Assembly (NCBI RefSeq): GCF_003596405.1
Contig: NZ_QYUR01000001.1
Coordinates: 5,001 to 69,000 of the forward strand
Direction: 5' to 3'
DNA length: 64,000 nt
Source of the DNA: Pseudomonas cavernicola
GTDB lineage: Bacteria; Pseudomonadota; Gammaproteobacteria; Pseudomonadales; Pseudomonadaceae
Below, piece after piece: positions 1 through 9,124 of the stretch (position 1 is its first letter; each line of letters starts with the position of its first letter). Made by a program: the position numbers and the translations under genes. A model generated the notes under the pieces. It had not been told where the DNA came from, ran no database searches, and worked only from the letters and a program-made list of their open reading frames with translations.

Positions 1-557
<557 letters not shown>

Positions 558-692
558 ATATAACACCCAAGCAATTTGCTTAACGGCGAATTGATGAGTG
601 TGAAGACGAGACCGAAAGTTCGTCAAACTCGCGCAAGACTGTCTATCACAGACCCAATTAGGAGTAGCGCGTCAGCGACACTCCAGCCGAAT

Positions 693-811
693 TGCTTGAC
701 GACCATAGAGCGTTGGAACCACCTGATCCCATCCCGAACTCAGTAGTGAAACGACGCATCGCCGATGGTAGTGTGGGGTCTCCCCATGTGAGAGTAGGTC
801 ATCGTCAAGCT
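693..811 (+). rRNA. rrf: 5S ribosomal RNA
   Basis: A 5S rRNA of about 119 bases beginning TGCTTGACGACCATAGAGCG and ending ATCGTCAAGC, so the two ends pair as the closing helix. The conserved CCTGATCCCATCCCGAACTC segment lies near 722. It follows the 23S gene after a spacer of about 135 bases with no tRNA, the usual arrangement at the distal end of a pseudomonad rrn operon. Confidence 0.96.
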
Positions 812-819
812 TAAATTCC

Positions 820-857
820 AAACCCCCCAGTCGCGCAAGCGAGTGGGGGGTTTGTCT
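820..857 (+). terminator. rrn operon terminator
   Basis: An AACCCCCCA stem, a short GC-rich centre and the matching TGGGGGGTTTG, just downstream of 5S. It is a rho-independent terminator with a modest T-rich tail. Confidence 0.85.
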
Positions 858-938
858 TTGTGCGCCGGAAAAGCAGCGCAGCGCTGCGTCAGGCCGGGCG
901 CCCCGTGGGGGTGGCCTGAACACGCGGAGGTCGATAGG

Positions 939-962
939 GTAAGCGCTCCATAAACCCCACCT
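939..962 (+). repeat. IS66 left terminal inverted repeat
   Basis: Begins GTAAGCGCTCCATAAACCCC. The outer seven bases are the IS66-family signature end. It matches the reverse complement of 5589-5612 at 23 of 24 positions. Confidence 0.88.
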
Positions 963-1021
963 ACAAAAAGTAGGCTCCACTGACGAAGCTATGCTCCCGA
1001 TTATTTTCAGGAGTAGCCGCC

Positions 1022-1381
1022 ATGATGCGTCCCGACGCCAAGGTCGAAAAAGTCTACCTCTACCCCAAGCCGGTGGATTTCCGAAAGTCCATCGACGGAC
1101 TGGCTGCTCTGGTTGAGTTGGATATCAAGGTGGCGGTGTTCGACCCGGTGCTATTTGTCTTCCTCAACAAAACTCGCAACCGAGTGAAGATATTGTATTG
1201 GGAACGCAACGGTTTCTGCCTGTGGCTCAAGCGCCTCGAGTCCGAACGCTTCAAAACTTCGCCCGAGCCCCGTGACGAAGCTATCGTGCTGACGGCTCAG
1301 GAGTTGAATTGGTTGCTGGACGGCTTTGATCTCTGGCGCAACCGTCCGCATCAGGTTCTGACGCCTAGATTTGTCGCGTAG
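1022..1381 (+). CDS. tnpB: IS66 family accessory protein TnpB (IS66 Orf2)
   Basis: A 119-residue protein of the IS66 Orf2-like family. Its hallmark N-terminal block LYPKPVDFRKSIDGLAALVE lies at residues 12-31, followed by the basic KILYWERNGFCLW segment near residues 57-69. In IS66 elements TnpB is needed for transposition together with the DDE transposase TnpC; its biochemical role is not settled. A GGAG ribosome site lies 9 bases before the ATG. tnpC starts 17 bases downstream, so the two are probably cotranscribed. The gene looks intact, but the element cannot move by itself because tnpC is interrupted. Confidence 0.93.
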   Translation: MMRPDAKVEKVYLYPKPVDFRKSIDGLAALVELDIKVAVFDPVLFVFLNKTRNRVKILYWERNGFCLWLKRLESERFKTSPEPRDEAIVLTAQELNWLLDGFDLWRNRPHQVLTPRFVA

Positions 1382-1464
1382 TTGGGTATAATCCGGGCAT
1401 GAATTTGATGCCCGAAAACCTCCCTGATGACCCCGTGCTGCTCAAGCAAATGCTGCTTGAAGCG

Positions 1465-1470
1465 CTTGGC
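1465..1470 (+). repeat. Target-site duplication of the IS21 element, left copy
   Basis: CTTGGC directly precedes the TG end of the inner element and is repeated at 4086-4091 directly after its CA end. Confidence 0.85.
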
Positions 1471-1563
1471 TGCGGATTTCGGTGAACGTGACCGCTCATT
1501 TCGCTAACTCGTGACCGGTGTTTTCACCCCGGTTGTGCGGGTTTTGGATTGTAGTCGCATCGG

Positions 1564-2313
1564 TCACGATGCGGCTTCTTCCTCCGTGTTTTTCCGCCGC
1601 AGTGACTCGCCTTTCATCACGATTCGATAGGCGTTGTGCACCAGGCGATCGAGCAAGGCGTCGGCCAGCGTGGGGTCATTGATCCAGCCATGCCAGTGCT
1701 CGACGGGAAGCTGGCTGGTCAGGATGGTGGAGCGGCTGCCGGCGCGGTCATCGATCACTTCCAGCAGGTCATGCCGGGCATTTTCCTCCAGCGGAGCAAG
1801 GCCCCAGTCGTCCAAAATCAGCACCTCGACCTTGGCCAGTTGTTGCAGGGTGCGCCCGAAGCTACCGTCGCCGTGGGCGATGCGCAGTTGTTCCAGCAGG
1901 CGCGGGGTGCGCAGGTACAGCGCGCTGTAGCCCTGGCGGCAGGCCTGGTAGCCCAGCGCGCAGGCGAGCCAGGTCTTGCCGACGCCGGTCGGGCCGGTCA
2001 GCAGCAGGTTGTGCTGTTGGCGGAGCCACTCGCCACTGGCCAGGGTCGCGATCAGGCGCTCGTCCAGCGTGCGGCCACGGCGGCGATCGAGGTCTTCCAG
2101 GCAGGCACTGCTGTACTTGAGCTTGGCCTGTTTGCGCAGCCGCTCCAGGCGCTTGTTGTCACGCCAGGCCAGTTCGCGGTCGAGCAGCAGGCCCAGGCGT
2201 TCATCGAAGCTCAAGCTGTGGCTGGCCGGCAGCGTCCACTGCTCTTCCAGCGCTCGGGCCATGCCGTTGAGCCGCAGGTGGTGCAACTGGCTCAGGGTGT
2301 GTTGGGTCATCAT
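1564..2313 (-). CDS. istB: IS21 family helper ATPase IstB
   Basis: A 249-residue AAA+ ATPase of the DnaC/IstB family. It assembles on DNA, selects the target and stimulates the IstA transposase. Walker A is GPTGVGKTW near residues 105-113 and Walker B is EVLILDDWG near 165. The start is the first of two ATGs at 2313, because GAGGAG lies seven bases upstream. It overlaps the 3' end of istA by 113 bases, an arrangement typical of IS21 and consistent with translational coupling. The length is normal for the family and no lesion is seen. Confidence 0.93.
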   Translation of the reverse strand: MMTQHTLSQLHHLRLNGMARALEEQWTLPASHSLSFDERLGLLLDRELAWRDNKRLERLRKQAKLKYSSACLEDLDRRRGRTLDERLIATLASGEWLRQQHNLLLTGPTGVGKTWLACALGYQACRQGYSALYLRTPRLLEQLRIAHGDGSFGRTLQQLAKVEVLILDDWGLAPLEENARHDLLEVIDDRAGSRSTILTSQLPVEHWHGWINDPTLADALLDRLVHNAYRIVMKGESLRRKNTEEEAAS

Positions 2314-3880
2314 CGAACAACTCCTCTTGGGTGTAGTAATCGGCGCCACGGACGTTCTCGTGGCTGCTGGGCGGCGCTGCCGGCGTCGCGGGCTTGGGCA
2401 GTGGTTGCTGGTCGAGCCCTTGCTTGAGCAGGTTGCGCACGCTGCGGCCGTTGAGTGCCCGCAGTTGCACGGCGCGGCTGGCCGCCGCCTCCAGGCGCGC
2501 ATTACCGTACTGGCGCGCCAGCGAGAGCAGGCCCAGGCAGGCTCGGTAGCCCATCTCCGGGTGCGGTTTGTGGGTCAGTTGGTGCTCGACGATCTGCCGA
2601 GTGGACGGGCCGATCCGCTCGCCCCAGTCGAGCAGGCGCTGCGGCGTCCACTCGCGGTGCGCCTTGTGCGAGGCCGGCATGTGTTCGCTCTGGGTGCTGT
2701 AGGCGCCGCGCCGCGGAAGCCGCAGGTGGCTGGCGACCCGCCGGCTGCCGTGCAGGATCTCCACGCTATGCGCGCTCAGCCGCACGTCGACGCTCTGTCG
2801 GGCTAGGGCCGAGGGCACGCTGTAGAAGCCGCCGTTCACCTCGATGTGGTAGTCGATGTTGACCTTGCAGCGCTTGAAGGTCACCACCTCGTAGGGATGC
2901 AGCGGCAGCGGCCGCAGCACCGGCTGATCGAGCCGCTCGAACCACTCCCGGCGGCAGCCATCGAGCTTCTTGAACGGGCGCTGGTTCAAGTCCTCCAGCA
3001 ACTCGGCAATCGCCTGGTTAAGCGCGTGCAGGCTGAAGAACTGCTGGTGCCGCAGCCGCGCCATGATCCAGCGTTCGACGACCTGCACCGCCACCTCGGC
3101 CTTGGCTTTGTCCTGCGGCTTACGCGGCCGCGCCGGCAGCATCACGCTGTCGTAATGCCGGGCACACTCCAGCGCGGCGCGGTTCAAGCCCGGCTCGTAG
3201 CGATCGGGATGGGCGATCAGGGCTCGAGGGTTGTCGGGCACGATCATCTCGGTGACGCCGCCAAAGTAGCCGAACGCCTGGCCCAGCGCGGTCAGCCAGT
3301 CCACCTGGGTTTCACCGGGCGTGGCGCAGGCATAGGTGTAGTTCGAGGCCCCCAGCGCCGCGACGAAGATATGCGCCCGGCTGATCTCGCCGGTGGCCGG
3401 GTCGATCACCGGCAGCGTCGGGCCGGCGTAGTCGATGAACAGCTTCTCGCCGGCCCGGTGCTGTTGACGCATCGAGCGTTTGAGGGTGCTGGCGTAGCGG
3501 CGGTAGTGCTCGACGAACTGGGTATAGCGGTAGGTCGGCTGCTCGGGATGGGCGGCGACGTACTCCTCCCACAGCAGTTGCAGGGTGACGCCCTTGCGGC
3601 GGAGTTCGCGGTGGATAGTGATCAGATCCGGCAGCACCCGCTCGCCGCGAGTCTGGCGCACTTTGGCAGCTGGCAACAGTGCTGCCGCCAGAGCGATCTC
3701 ATCCAGCGCGGCCAGCGCCGGCCACTCCAGGCCTGTCTCGCTGGCCGCCGTGACGTACTTGCTGACGACGCCCTTGGACAGTTGCAAGGCCCGGGCGATC
3801 TTCTCGTGAGAGAGGCCTCCCTCAAACTTGAGGCGCAGACATTCTTTGATATTACGCATGGCTACTCGCTGCGCCGCCAT
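2201..3880 (-). CDS. istA: IS21 family transposase IstA
   Basis: A 559-residue transposase. The N-terminus has helix-turn-helix DNA-binding segments ([20 protein letters not shown], then [14 protein letters not shown]) that recognise the terminal repeats. The integrase-like core follows, with [10 protein letters not shown] (first Asp), [10 protein letters not shown] (second Asp) and [14 protein letters not shown] (Glu), making the DDE triad. A Mu-transposase-like C-terminal domain follows, with the family pattern [20 protein letters not shown]. The start at 3880 is chosen because GGGGAG lies seven bases upstream; an internal ATG at 3859 is the alternative. Its ORF runs into istB, as usual for IS21. 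Confidence 0.92.
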   Translation of the reverse strand: MAAQRVAMRNIKECLRLKFEGGLSHEKIARALQLSKGVVSKYVTAASETGLEWPALAALDEIALAAALLPAAKVRQTRGERVLPDLITIHRELRRKGVTLQLLWEEYVAAHPEQPTYRYTQFVEHYRRYASTLKRSMRQQHRAGEKLFIDYAGPTLPVIDPATGEISRAHIFVAALGASNYTYACATPGETQVDWLTALGQAFGYFGGVTEMIVPDNPRALIAHPDRYEPGLNRAALECARHYDSVMLPARPRKPQDKAKAEVAVQVVERWIMARLRHQQFFSLHALNQAIAELLEDLNQRPFKKLDGCRREWFERLDQPVLRPLPLHPYEVVTFKRCKVNIDYHIEVNGGFYSVPSALARQSVDVRLSAHSVEILHGSRRVASHLRLPRRGAYSTQSEHMPASHKAHREWTPQRLLDWGERIGPSTRQIVEHQLTHKPHPEMGYRACLGLLSLARQYGNARLEAAASRAVQLRALNGRSVRNLLKQGLDQQPLPKPATPAAPPSSHENVRGADYYTQEELFDDDPTHPEPVAPPAAQRHGPSAGRAVDAAGQPQLELR

Positions 3881-4085
3881 TCCTCCACTCCCCAAAATCG
3901 GGCGAGGGTGACGGTCGCGTCAGGTCATGCGCAACGGGGTGGAAGGATTTCGCTAAGCCGTGACCGACGGTTTCGCTAAGTCGTGACCGCCTGTTTCGGA
4001 ACAGGCTGGAAATCGGTCACGTTGATAGCGAAATGAGCGGTCACGCGTTAGCGAAATGGCCGGTCACGGTGGGCCGAAATACGCA

Positions 4086-4091
4086 CTTGGC
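4086..4091 (+). repeat. Target-site duplication of the IS21 element, right copy
   Basis: CTTGGC follows the CA end of the element and matches 1465-1470. The tnpC frame continues from 4092. Confidence 0.85.
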
Positions 4092-5588
4092 CGTCAGGCA
4101 GAAGTTGCTCAGGCTTTTCAAGTTCAGATAGTCGATCTGAAAGAGCAGATCAAGTTGCTTCGCCAACGCTTGTTCGGACGTAAATCCGAGCAGTCAGTTG
4201 ACTCAGCCACTCCACAGTTGGCCCTTTTCAACGAAGCGGAAAGTGTCGCCATGCCGGTCACCGACGAGACTGGTGAAGAGGAAGTCGTTACTCCAGCCAC
4301 ACGCCGTGGCAAGCGCAAGCCGTTACCTGCCGATCTGCCGCGCGTCGAAGTCGTCCACGAACTGCCCGAGCATGAACTGACCTGTGCCTGCGGTTGCCGC
4401 AAGCACAGCATCGGCGAAGAAGTCAGCGAACAGCTGGAGATCGTGCCGATGCAGATCCGCGTGATCAAACACATCCGCAAGGTTTACGCTTGCCGCGACT
4501 GCGAAGCTGCACCGGTCACCGCTGACAAACCGGCACAGCTGATCGAAAAAAGCCTGGCCAGCCCCAGCGTGTTGGCGATGCTGCTGACCACCAAATACGT
4601 CGACGGCTTGCCGCTGCACCGGTTCGAAAAAGTCCTGGGCCGTCACGGTGTCGATATCCCGCGGCACACCCTGGCGCGCTGGGTTATCCAGTGCGGTGAG
4701 CACCTGCAACCGCTGCTCAACCTGATGCGCGATCGGTTGCTGGCAAGCCCTGTCATCCACTGCGATGAAACGCGGGTGCAGGTGCTGAAAGAACCTGATC
4801 GAGACCCGACTAGCCAATCCTGGATGTGGGTGCAAACCGGTGGACCGCCAGATAAACCGGTGATCCTGTTTGACTACTCGACCAGCCGAGCGCAGGAGGT
4901 GCCGTCGCGCCTGCTCGAAGGTTATCGCGGCTACCTGATGAGCGATGACTACGCCGGGTATAACGCTTTGGGTGCGCAACCGGGTGTCGAGCGTTTGGGC
5001 TGCTGGGCCCATGCACGGCGCAAGTTCGTCGAGGCGCAAAAAGTACAACCCAAAGGCAAGACCGGTCGGGCCGATATCGCGCTGAACCTGATCAACCAGC
5101 TGTACAGCATCGAACGCGACCTCAAAGAGGTCGGTGATGACCAGCGACTGGCTGGTCGTCAGCAACACAGCCTGCCAGTACTGGAGCAACTCAAAAGCTG
5201 GCTGGAGAAAACCCAGCCGCAGGTCACCGCGCACAATGCCTTGGGCAAAGCGGTCAACTACTTGGCCAGCAACTGGAGCAAGCTCGAACGCTACGTCGAA
5301 GCCGGACATCTGCCCATCGATAATAACGCCGCCGAGCGCGCCATCCGGCCCTTCGTCATCGGCCGCAAGAACTGGTTGTTCAGTGACACCCCCAGGGGTG
5401 CGACCGCCAGCGCCCAACTCTACAGCCTGGTGGAAACCGCCAAAGCCAACGGCCAAGAGCCTTATACGTGGCTGCGCCACGTACTCGAGCGCTTGCCACA
5501 GGCCACCTCGGTAGAGCATTACGAAACCTTACTCCCGTGGAACTGCACGCCAGAAATGCCACGGTAAATAGAAAGCCCATCCCTTAAA

Positions 5589-5612
5589 AGGTGGGGTTTA
5601 TGGATCGCTTAC
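5589..5612 (-). repeat. IS66 right terminal inverted repeat
   Basis: Reads GTAAGCGATCCATAAACCCC on the minus strand. It differs from the left end only at the eighth base. Confidence 0.88.
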
Positions 5613-5649
5613 GCTTAAGGTGCCAGTCCATGCGATAAATTGCATGCAA

Positions 5650-5676
5650 TAAAAAGCCACCTTCCGGTGGCTTTTT
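5650..5676 (-). terminator. Terminator of queD
   Basis: AAAAAGCCACC-TTCC-GGTGGCTTTTT is a perfect stem with A and T runs on both sides, 17 bases beyond the queD stop. It could also stop transcription leaving the IS66 element from the other side. Confidence 0.88.
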
Positions 5677-5692
5677 CATATCGGCTGACAGG

Positions 5693-6049
5693 TCAGTCGC
5701 CGCGGTATTCGCAGCCGCTGGTACAGGTCTCATGTATGCGGACACGCGAGAGCTCTGGTAGCAAGGGCTTGAGCTGTTGCCAAATCCACTTGGAGAGGAC
5801 TTCGCTGGTGGGGTTTTCCAGGCCGGGGATATCGTTCAGGTAGTTGTGGTCAAGCTGCTCGTAAAGCGGCTTGAAGATCGCTTTGATCTCGGAGAAGTCA
5901 CGAATCCAGCCGGTATAGGGATCGACTTCGCCCTCAATGTAAATGGCTACACGAAACGAATGGCCGTGTAGGCGGCCACATTTATGGCCTTCCGGCACAT
6001 GGGGGAGGCGATGAGCCGCTTCGAACATGAATTCTTTAAACAGTTCCAC
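5693..6049 (-). CDS. queD: 6-carboxytetrahydropterin synthase QueD
   Basis: A 118-residue PTPS-family enzyme that turns 7,8-dihydroneopterin triphosphate into 6-carboxy-5,6,7,8-tetrahydropterin, the second step of queuosine (preQ0) synthesis from GTP. Zinc ligands are visible as FEAAHRL (first His) and GRLHGHSF (two His). The HKCGRLHGH block contains the catalytic Cys, and [13 protein letters not shown] closes the protein. The start is a GTG at 6049: the conserved [14 protein letters not shown]-terminus begins there, and a longer open frame upstream has no family similarity. It lies 131 bases after the fhpR stop, same strand. In PAO1 this gene (PA2666) also sits beside fhpR. Confidence 0.93.
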   Translation of the reverse strand: MELFKEFMFEAAHRLPHVPEGHKCGRLHGHSFRVAIYIEGEVDPYTGWIRDFSEIKAIFKPLYEQLDHNYLNDIPGLENPTSEVLSKWIWQQLKPLLPELSRVRIHETCTSGCEYRGD

Positions 6050-6180
6050 GGTGTTGCGCTCTGCAAAGGTACGAAAAATAGGAGGCAAGTTTAACAGTTC
6101 TACCGCGGCTTTACCCGCTGCAGAGCTGTCCTTGAAGTCAGCAAGGAGGAAGGGGGGTCTGGTTGGCCGCGGCCAGCGAG

Positions 6181-7740
6181 TTACTTGAGCGCTAACCGCC
6201 TGGCGAGCCGGTTCAGATTCGCGCGATCCAGCCCCAGTTCGCGGGCTGCAGCGGCCCAGCTGCCTTGGTGGCGCGCTAGGCAATCGCTAATTAAGAGACG
6301 CTGATAATTGTCTAGCGCTTGGCGCAGGTCGCCCGTGTCTAGCTGGCTTGGAGTCTGGTGCTGTTCAGTTATGACCTCGGCGCTCGTTTGGATGCTCTGC
6401 GGCAGCTCTAGGTCGATTGCATGAAGACTGAGGATTCGTGGGCGTTCGGGGCACGCTGCTAATGCCTTGAGGGAGGCTCGGCCGATCAAATGTTCAAGCT
6501 CGCGTACGTTCCCTGGCCACTGGTAGCCTACTAGGGCTGCCAGTGCGTCTGGCGCTAGGCGAAGGCTGCGCAGGCCCAGACGTGGACGGTTCTCTTCGAG
6601 AAAATAGCCCGCTAGTAAAATAACGTCGCGCCCACGCTCGCGCAGCGGTGGGACTCGAAGCGGATAAACGCTGAGTCGGTGATAGAGATCGGCGCGGAAG
6701 CGCCCGACTCTTACCTCTTCCGCGAGATCACGGTTAGTGGCGGCGAGCACGCGGACATTCACTTGGTGCTCACGATCCGAGCCAACCCGCTGCAAGTGCC
6801 CGCTTTGCAGGACGCGCAGTAGTTTGGCTTGTATGGGCAACGGTAGCTCGCCTAGCTCATCGAGAAATAGAGTGCCGCCATCAGCAAGTTCGAACTTGCC
6901 GCGTCGTTCACTGACAGCGCCGGAAAACGCGCCGCGGACATGGCCGAACAGCTCACTCTCCACCAGGGTTTCCGGCAAGGCTGCACAGTTGAGGCTGATC
7001 AGTGGTGACTGCGCGCGGGCAGACTGAGCATGAATGGCTTGAGCGACCAACTCCTTGCCGACACCGGTTTCTCCGCTAATCAGTACGCTCAGTTCACTGT
7101 TGCCGACCAGTGCGATTTCTTCAAGTAAGCGCTTATGCGCGAGGCTCTGGCCAATCATCTCGCGTGGGCGTAGCTGACCGGCAGCCTGTTTATAGGCCTC
7201 GGCTAACTGATGTTGATCTTCGGCTCGGCGGGTCAAGGTGTGTATGCGTTCGCTCGCTTTGACTGTAGCGGCGGCGAGGCTGGCGAAAGCCTCGAGGGTA
7301 TCCAGATCGGCGGGGCCGAAGCGCTCCGGGTTGAGCGCATCAAGGGTCAATACTCCCCAAGGCCGCTCGTCGAGATAGAGCGGGCAACCGAGACAATCAT
7401 GGACTTCAAGATGGCCATGATGCCCCTCGACTAGGCCGTCGTAAGGGTCGGGTAGCACGCAGTCGGCGGCAAAGTGGGTTGGGCGGGGATTATCCAACAA
7501 AGCCTGCAAGCGCGGGTGTTCTGCCACTTTGAAGCGCCGGCCAAGGGTATCTGCACTTAGTCCGTCTACTGCCAGCGGTACTAATTGCTCGCCATCCAAC
7601 CGCAGCAATGCCGTCGCGTCGCAGGGCAGTAACTCACGCAAGGAGCCGAGCAGACGGCGGTAGCGCTCGCCTTCGGGCAGTTCGCGCGAGAGGTCGGCAA
7701 CCAAAGGAAGTAGGGTAATAAGCAATGGATTTGTGGTCAT
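6181..7740 (-). CDS. fhpR: Nitric-oxide-responsive sigma-54 activator FhpR (NorR type)
   Basis: A 519-residue bacterial enhancer-binding protein. Residues about 20-180 form the GAF domain, which in NorR binds NO through a non-haem iron. The AAA+ domain has Walker A (GETGVGKE, near 228), the sigma-54-contacting GAFSGA loop ([13 protein letters not shown], near 280; a variant of GAFTGA) and Walker B ([11 protein letters not shown]). A Fis-type helix-turn-helix closes the protein ([21 protein letters not shown]). The ATG at 7740 gives the normal length; a longer frame upstream runs into the promoter. It is divergent from fhp across 149 bases carrying three NorR-type sites, one over its own start codon, which suggests autorepression. 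Function is inferred from PAO1 PA2665. Confidence 0.92.
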   Translation of the reverse strand: MTTNPLLITLLPLVADLSRELPEGERYRRLLGSLRELLPCDATALLRLDGEQLVPLAVDGLSADTLGRRFKVAEHPRLQALLDNPRPTHFAADCVLPDPYDGLVEGHHGHLEVHDCLGCPLYLDERPWGVLTLDALNPERFGPADLDTLEAFASLAAATVKASERIHTLTRRAEDQHQLAEAYKQAAGQLRPREMIGQSLAHKRLLEEIALVGNSELSVLISGETGVGKELVAQAIHAQSARAQSPLISLNCAALPETLVESELFGHVRGAFSGAVSERRGKFELADGGTLFLDELGELPLPIQAKLLRVLQSGHLQRVGSDREHQVNVRVLAATNRDLAEEVRVGRFRADLYHRLSVYPLRVPPLRERGRDVILLAGYFLEENRPRLGLRSLRLAPDALAALVGYQWPGNVRELEHLIGRASLKALAACPERPRILSLHAIDLELPQSIQTSAEVITEQHQTPSQLDTGDLRQALDNYQRLLISDCLARHQGSWAAAARELGLDRANLNRLARRLALK

Positions 7741-7791
7741 TTTGACCCTTGTGGAGTCTGTTTGACTCTGATTGGCTGCTGTCTTTATGAC
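7736..7791. promoter_or_regulatory. Three NorR-type enhancer sites (GT-N7-AC)
   Basis: GTCATTTTGAC (7736-7746), GTCTGTTTGAC (7756-7766) and GTCTTTATGAC (7781-7791). Each is an 11-bp GT-N7-AC palindrome, the core established for NorR in E. coli, where three such sites precede norVW. Starts are 20 and 25 bases apart. They lie 99-154 bases upstream of the fhp start, and the first overlaps the fhpR start codon. Confidence 0.75.
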
Positions 7792-7833
7792 TCTTGTTAA
7801 AGTTAAGTCATTGAAAAACATAGGCTTAATATA

Positions 7834-7849
7834 TGGCATGAATACTGAT
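7834..7849 (+). promoter_or_regulatory. Candidate sigma-54 promoter of fhp
   Basis: TGGCAT-N5-CTGAT resembles the -24/-12 element TGGCAC-N5-TTGCA. The -24 half is good and the -12 half is weak. Position fits: downstream of the enhancer sites and 41 bases before the fhp ATG. Confidence 0.5.
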
Positions 7850-7889
7850 TGTAAGTGTAGAAACCCTAACACGATTCAGGAGAGAACTC

Positions 7890-9071
7890 ATGCTAAGCGC
7901 CGCGCAGACTGCTCTGATTAAAGCCACTGTCCCGTTGCTGGAGTCAGGTGGCGAAGCCCTGACCACACATTTCTACAAAATCATGCTGAGCGAATACCCA
8001 GAGGTGCGCCCGCTGTTCAACCAGGCTCACCAAGCTAGTGGTGCGCAGTCGCGGGCCTTGGCTAACGCAGTGCTGATGTATGCCAAACACATTGCTCGCT
8101 TGGAAGCACTGGGCCCATTAGTCGGTCAAATCGTGAGCAAGCATGTGTCTCTGCAGATATTGCCGGAGCACTACCCGATTGTTGGCGGTTGCCTGTTGCG
8201 TGCGATTCGCGAGGTGTTGGGCGCCGAGGTGGCAACCGATGAGGTAATTGATGCTTGGGCCGCGGCTTACCAACAGTTGGCAGGCTTGCTGATCGGCGCG
8301 GAGGAGCAAGTCTACGCCGATAATGCCAGCGCCGATGGAGGATGGCGTGGTGCGCGGCAATTCCGTGTGGCACGTAAGGTCGTAGAGAGTGAGGAGATAA
8401 CGTCCTTCTACATGGTGCCGGTGGATGGCGGCACGCTGCTGAGTTTTGAGCCAGGCCAATACATTGGCTTGCGCCTTGAACTAGACGGTGAAGAGGTGCG
8501 TCGCAATTACTCTTTGTCTGCGGCCGCGAATCAGCGTGAGTACCGGATCAGCGTCAAACGTGAGGTGGGTGGCCGGGTTTCGAATTTCCTGCACGATCGC
8601 CTGGCAGAGGGCGATACCCTTGATCTGTTCCCGCCGGCCGGTGCGTTCGTCTTGCGGCCTTCAGACAAACCGTTGGCGCTGATCACCGCTGGCGTCGGCA
8701 TCACGCCGGCACTGGCGATGTTAGAACAGGCGCTGGACAGTGGCCGTGAGATCCACTTCATCCACTGTGCACGACACAGCGGTGCCCACGCGTTTCGCGA
8801 TTGGCTGGAGACTAAGGTGGCGGCGCATCCACAGTTGAAGCGCTTTTACTGTTACAGCGAGCCGCGTGCAGAGGATCACCACGTGACCAGCGGCATCCTG
8901 ACCCCGCAGTTGCTTGATCAGTGGCTGCCGGCGCAACGCGACCTGGATGCTTACTTCCTGGGTCCTAAGCCTTTTATGACGCAGGTGAAGCGGCACTTGA
9001 GTGGGCTAGGGATACCGGATGCTCAGTGCCATTATGAGTTTTTTGGGCCGGCGGCGGAGTTGGAAGCCTAG
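7890..9071 (+). CDS. fhp: Flavohaemoprotein Fhp (nitric oxide dioxygenase)
   Basis: A 393-residue protein that oxidises NO to nitrate with O2 and NAD(P)H, a cytoplasmic NO detoxifier. Residues 1-140 are the globin domain, with the proximal haem His in SKHVSLQILPEHY near residue 84 and the distal pocket near TTHFYKIML. The FAD domain has RRNYSLS (about 205-211), and the NAD-binding domain has the glycine-rich ITAGVGITPALAML. The C-terminal CHYEFFGP is typical of the family. Length is standard. The ATG has AGGAGAG eight bases upstream. It is divergent from fhpR and presumably induced by it through sigma-54. A weak hairpin follows at 9098-9120. Confidence 0.95.
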   Translation: MLSAAQTALIKATVPLLESGGEALTTHFYKIMLSEYPEVRPLFNQAHQASGAQSRALANAVLMYAKHIARLEALGPLVGQIVSKHVSLQILPEHYPIVGGCLLRAIREVLGAEVATDEVIDAWAAAYQQLAGLLIGAEEQVYADNASADGGWRGARQFRVARKVVESEEITSFYMVPVDGGTLLSFEPGQYIGLRLELDGEEVRRNYSLSAAANQREYRISVKREVGGRVSNFLHDRLAEGDTLDLFPPAGAFVLRPSDKPLALITAGVGITPALAMLEQALDSGREIHFIHCARHSGAHAFRDWLETKVAAHPQLKRFYCYSEPRAEDHHVTSGILTPQLLDQWLPAQRDLDAYFLGPKPFMTQVKRHLSGLGIPDAQCHYEFFGPAAELEA

Positions 9072-9124
9072 GGCCCAAGCCATCGAGTAAAAAACGCCGG
9101 TCTGCACGCGCAGGCCGGAGCTAT

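Larger units (their letters stand above)
1471..4085 (-). mobile_element. IS21-family insertion sequence (istA-istB) inserted in IS66 tnpC
   Basis: A 2615-bp element with the IS21 hallmarks: TG...CA ends (TGCGGATTTCGG left; the right end is ...CCGAAATACGCA), two overlapping genes istA and istB on the minus strand, and a 6-bp direct target duplication CTTGGC. Both ends carry several copies of a GTGACCG...TTTCGCTA motif (1489-1520 left; about 3960-4067 right), matching the multiple terminal repeats to which IstA binds in this family. Both genes are full length, so the copy may be active. Confidence 0.92.
1399..5567 (+). pseudogene. tnpC: IS66 transposase TnpC, interrupted by an IS21 insertion
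   Basis: The DDE transposase of the outer IS66. The first 24 codons (MNLMPENLPDDPVLLKQMLL, then EALG) run from 1399 to 1470, where the IS21 element begins. The remainder resumes at 4092 (RQAEVAQAF...) and ends at 5567. Removing 1471-4085 plus one CTTGGC duplication restores one continuous frame of about 515 residues, so the gene was intact when hit. The large fragment has the coiled-coil and [12 protein letters not shown] block, a CACGCRK zinc-binding region, catalytic-core motifs ([28 protein letters not shown]) and [20 protein letters not shown] with the catalytic Glu. A fragment could start at the ATG at 4056 inside the IS21 end; whether it is made or active is unknown. Confidence 0.9.
939..5612 (+). 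mobile_element. IS66-family insertion sequence carrying a nested IS21-family element
   Basis: The element is bounded by 24-bp terminal inverted repeats starting GTAAGCG, the usual IS66 end, with one mismatch between ends (939-962 and 5589-5612). It carries tnpB (1022-1381) and tnpC (1399-5567, split). There is no tnpA-like reading frame between the left end and tnpB, so this is a two-gene IS66 type. Subtracting the 2615-bp inner element and its 6-bp duplication leaves about 2.05 kb. IS66 elements normally make an 8-bp target duplication, but the flanks here (TCGATAGG left, GCTTAAGG right) do not match. The 5S and queD flanks may therefore have been joined by recombination between IS copies or by misassembly. 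Confidence 0.9.

Noticed and set aside
1636..3979. Long plus-strand open frames opposite istB and istA
   Set aside because: Antisense shadows of the IS21 genes with repetitive Gln/Ala/Arg content and no motifs.
1481..4071. GGTG as the IS21 target duplication
   Set aside because: Rejoining at GGTG leaves tnpC out of frame and the ends without TG/CA; CTTGGC gives both correct ends and the correct frame.
4323..5519. 398-codon open frame antisense to tnpC
   Set aside because: A shadow of high-GC codon use; tnpC on the plus strand carries all family motifs.
9098..9120. Hairpin after fhp as a rho-independent terminator
   Set aside because: The stem is good but no T-run follows; I cannot support termination.
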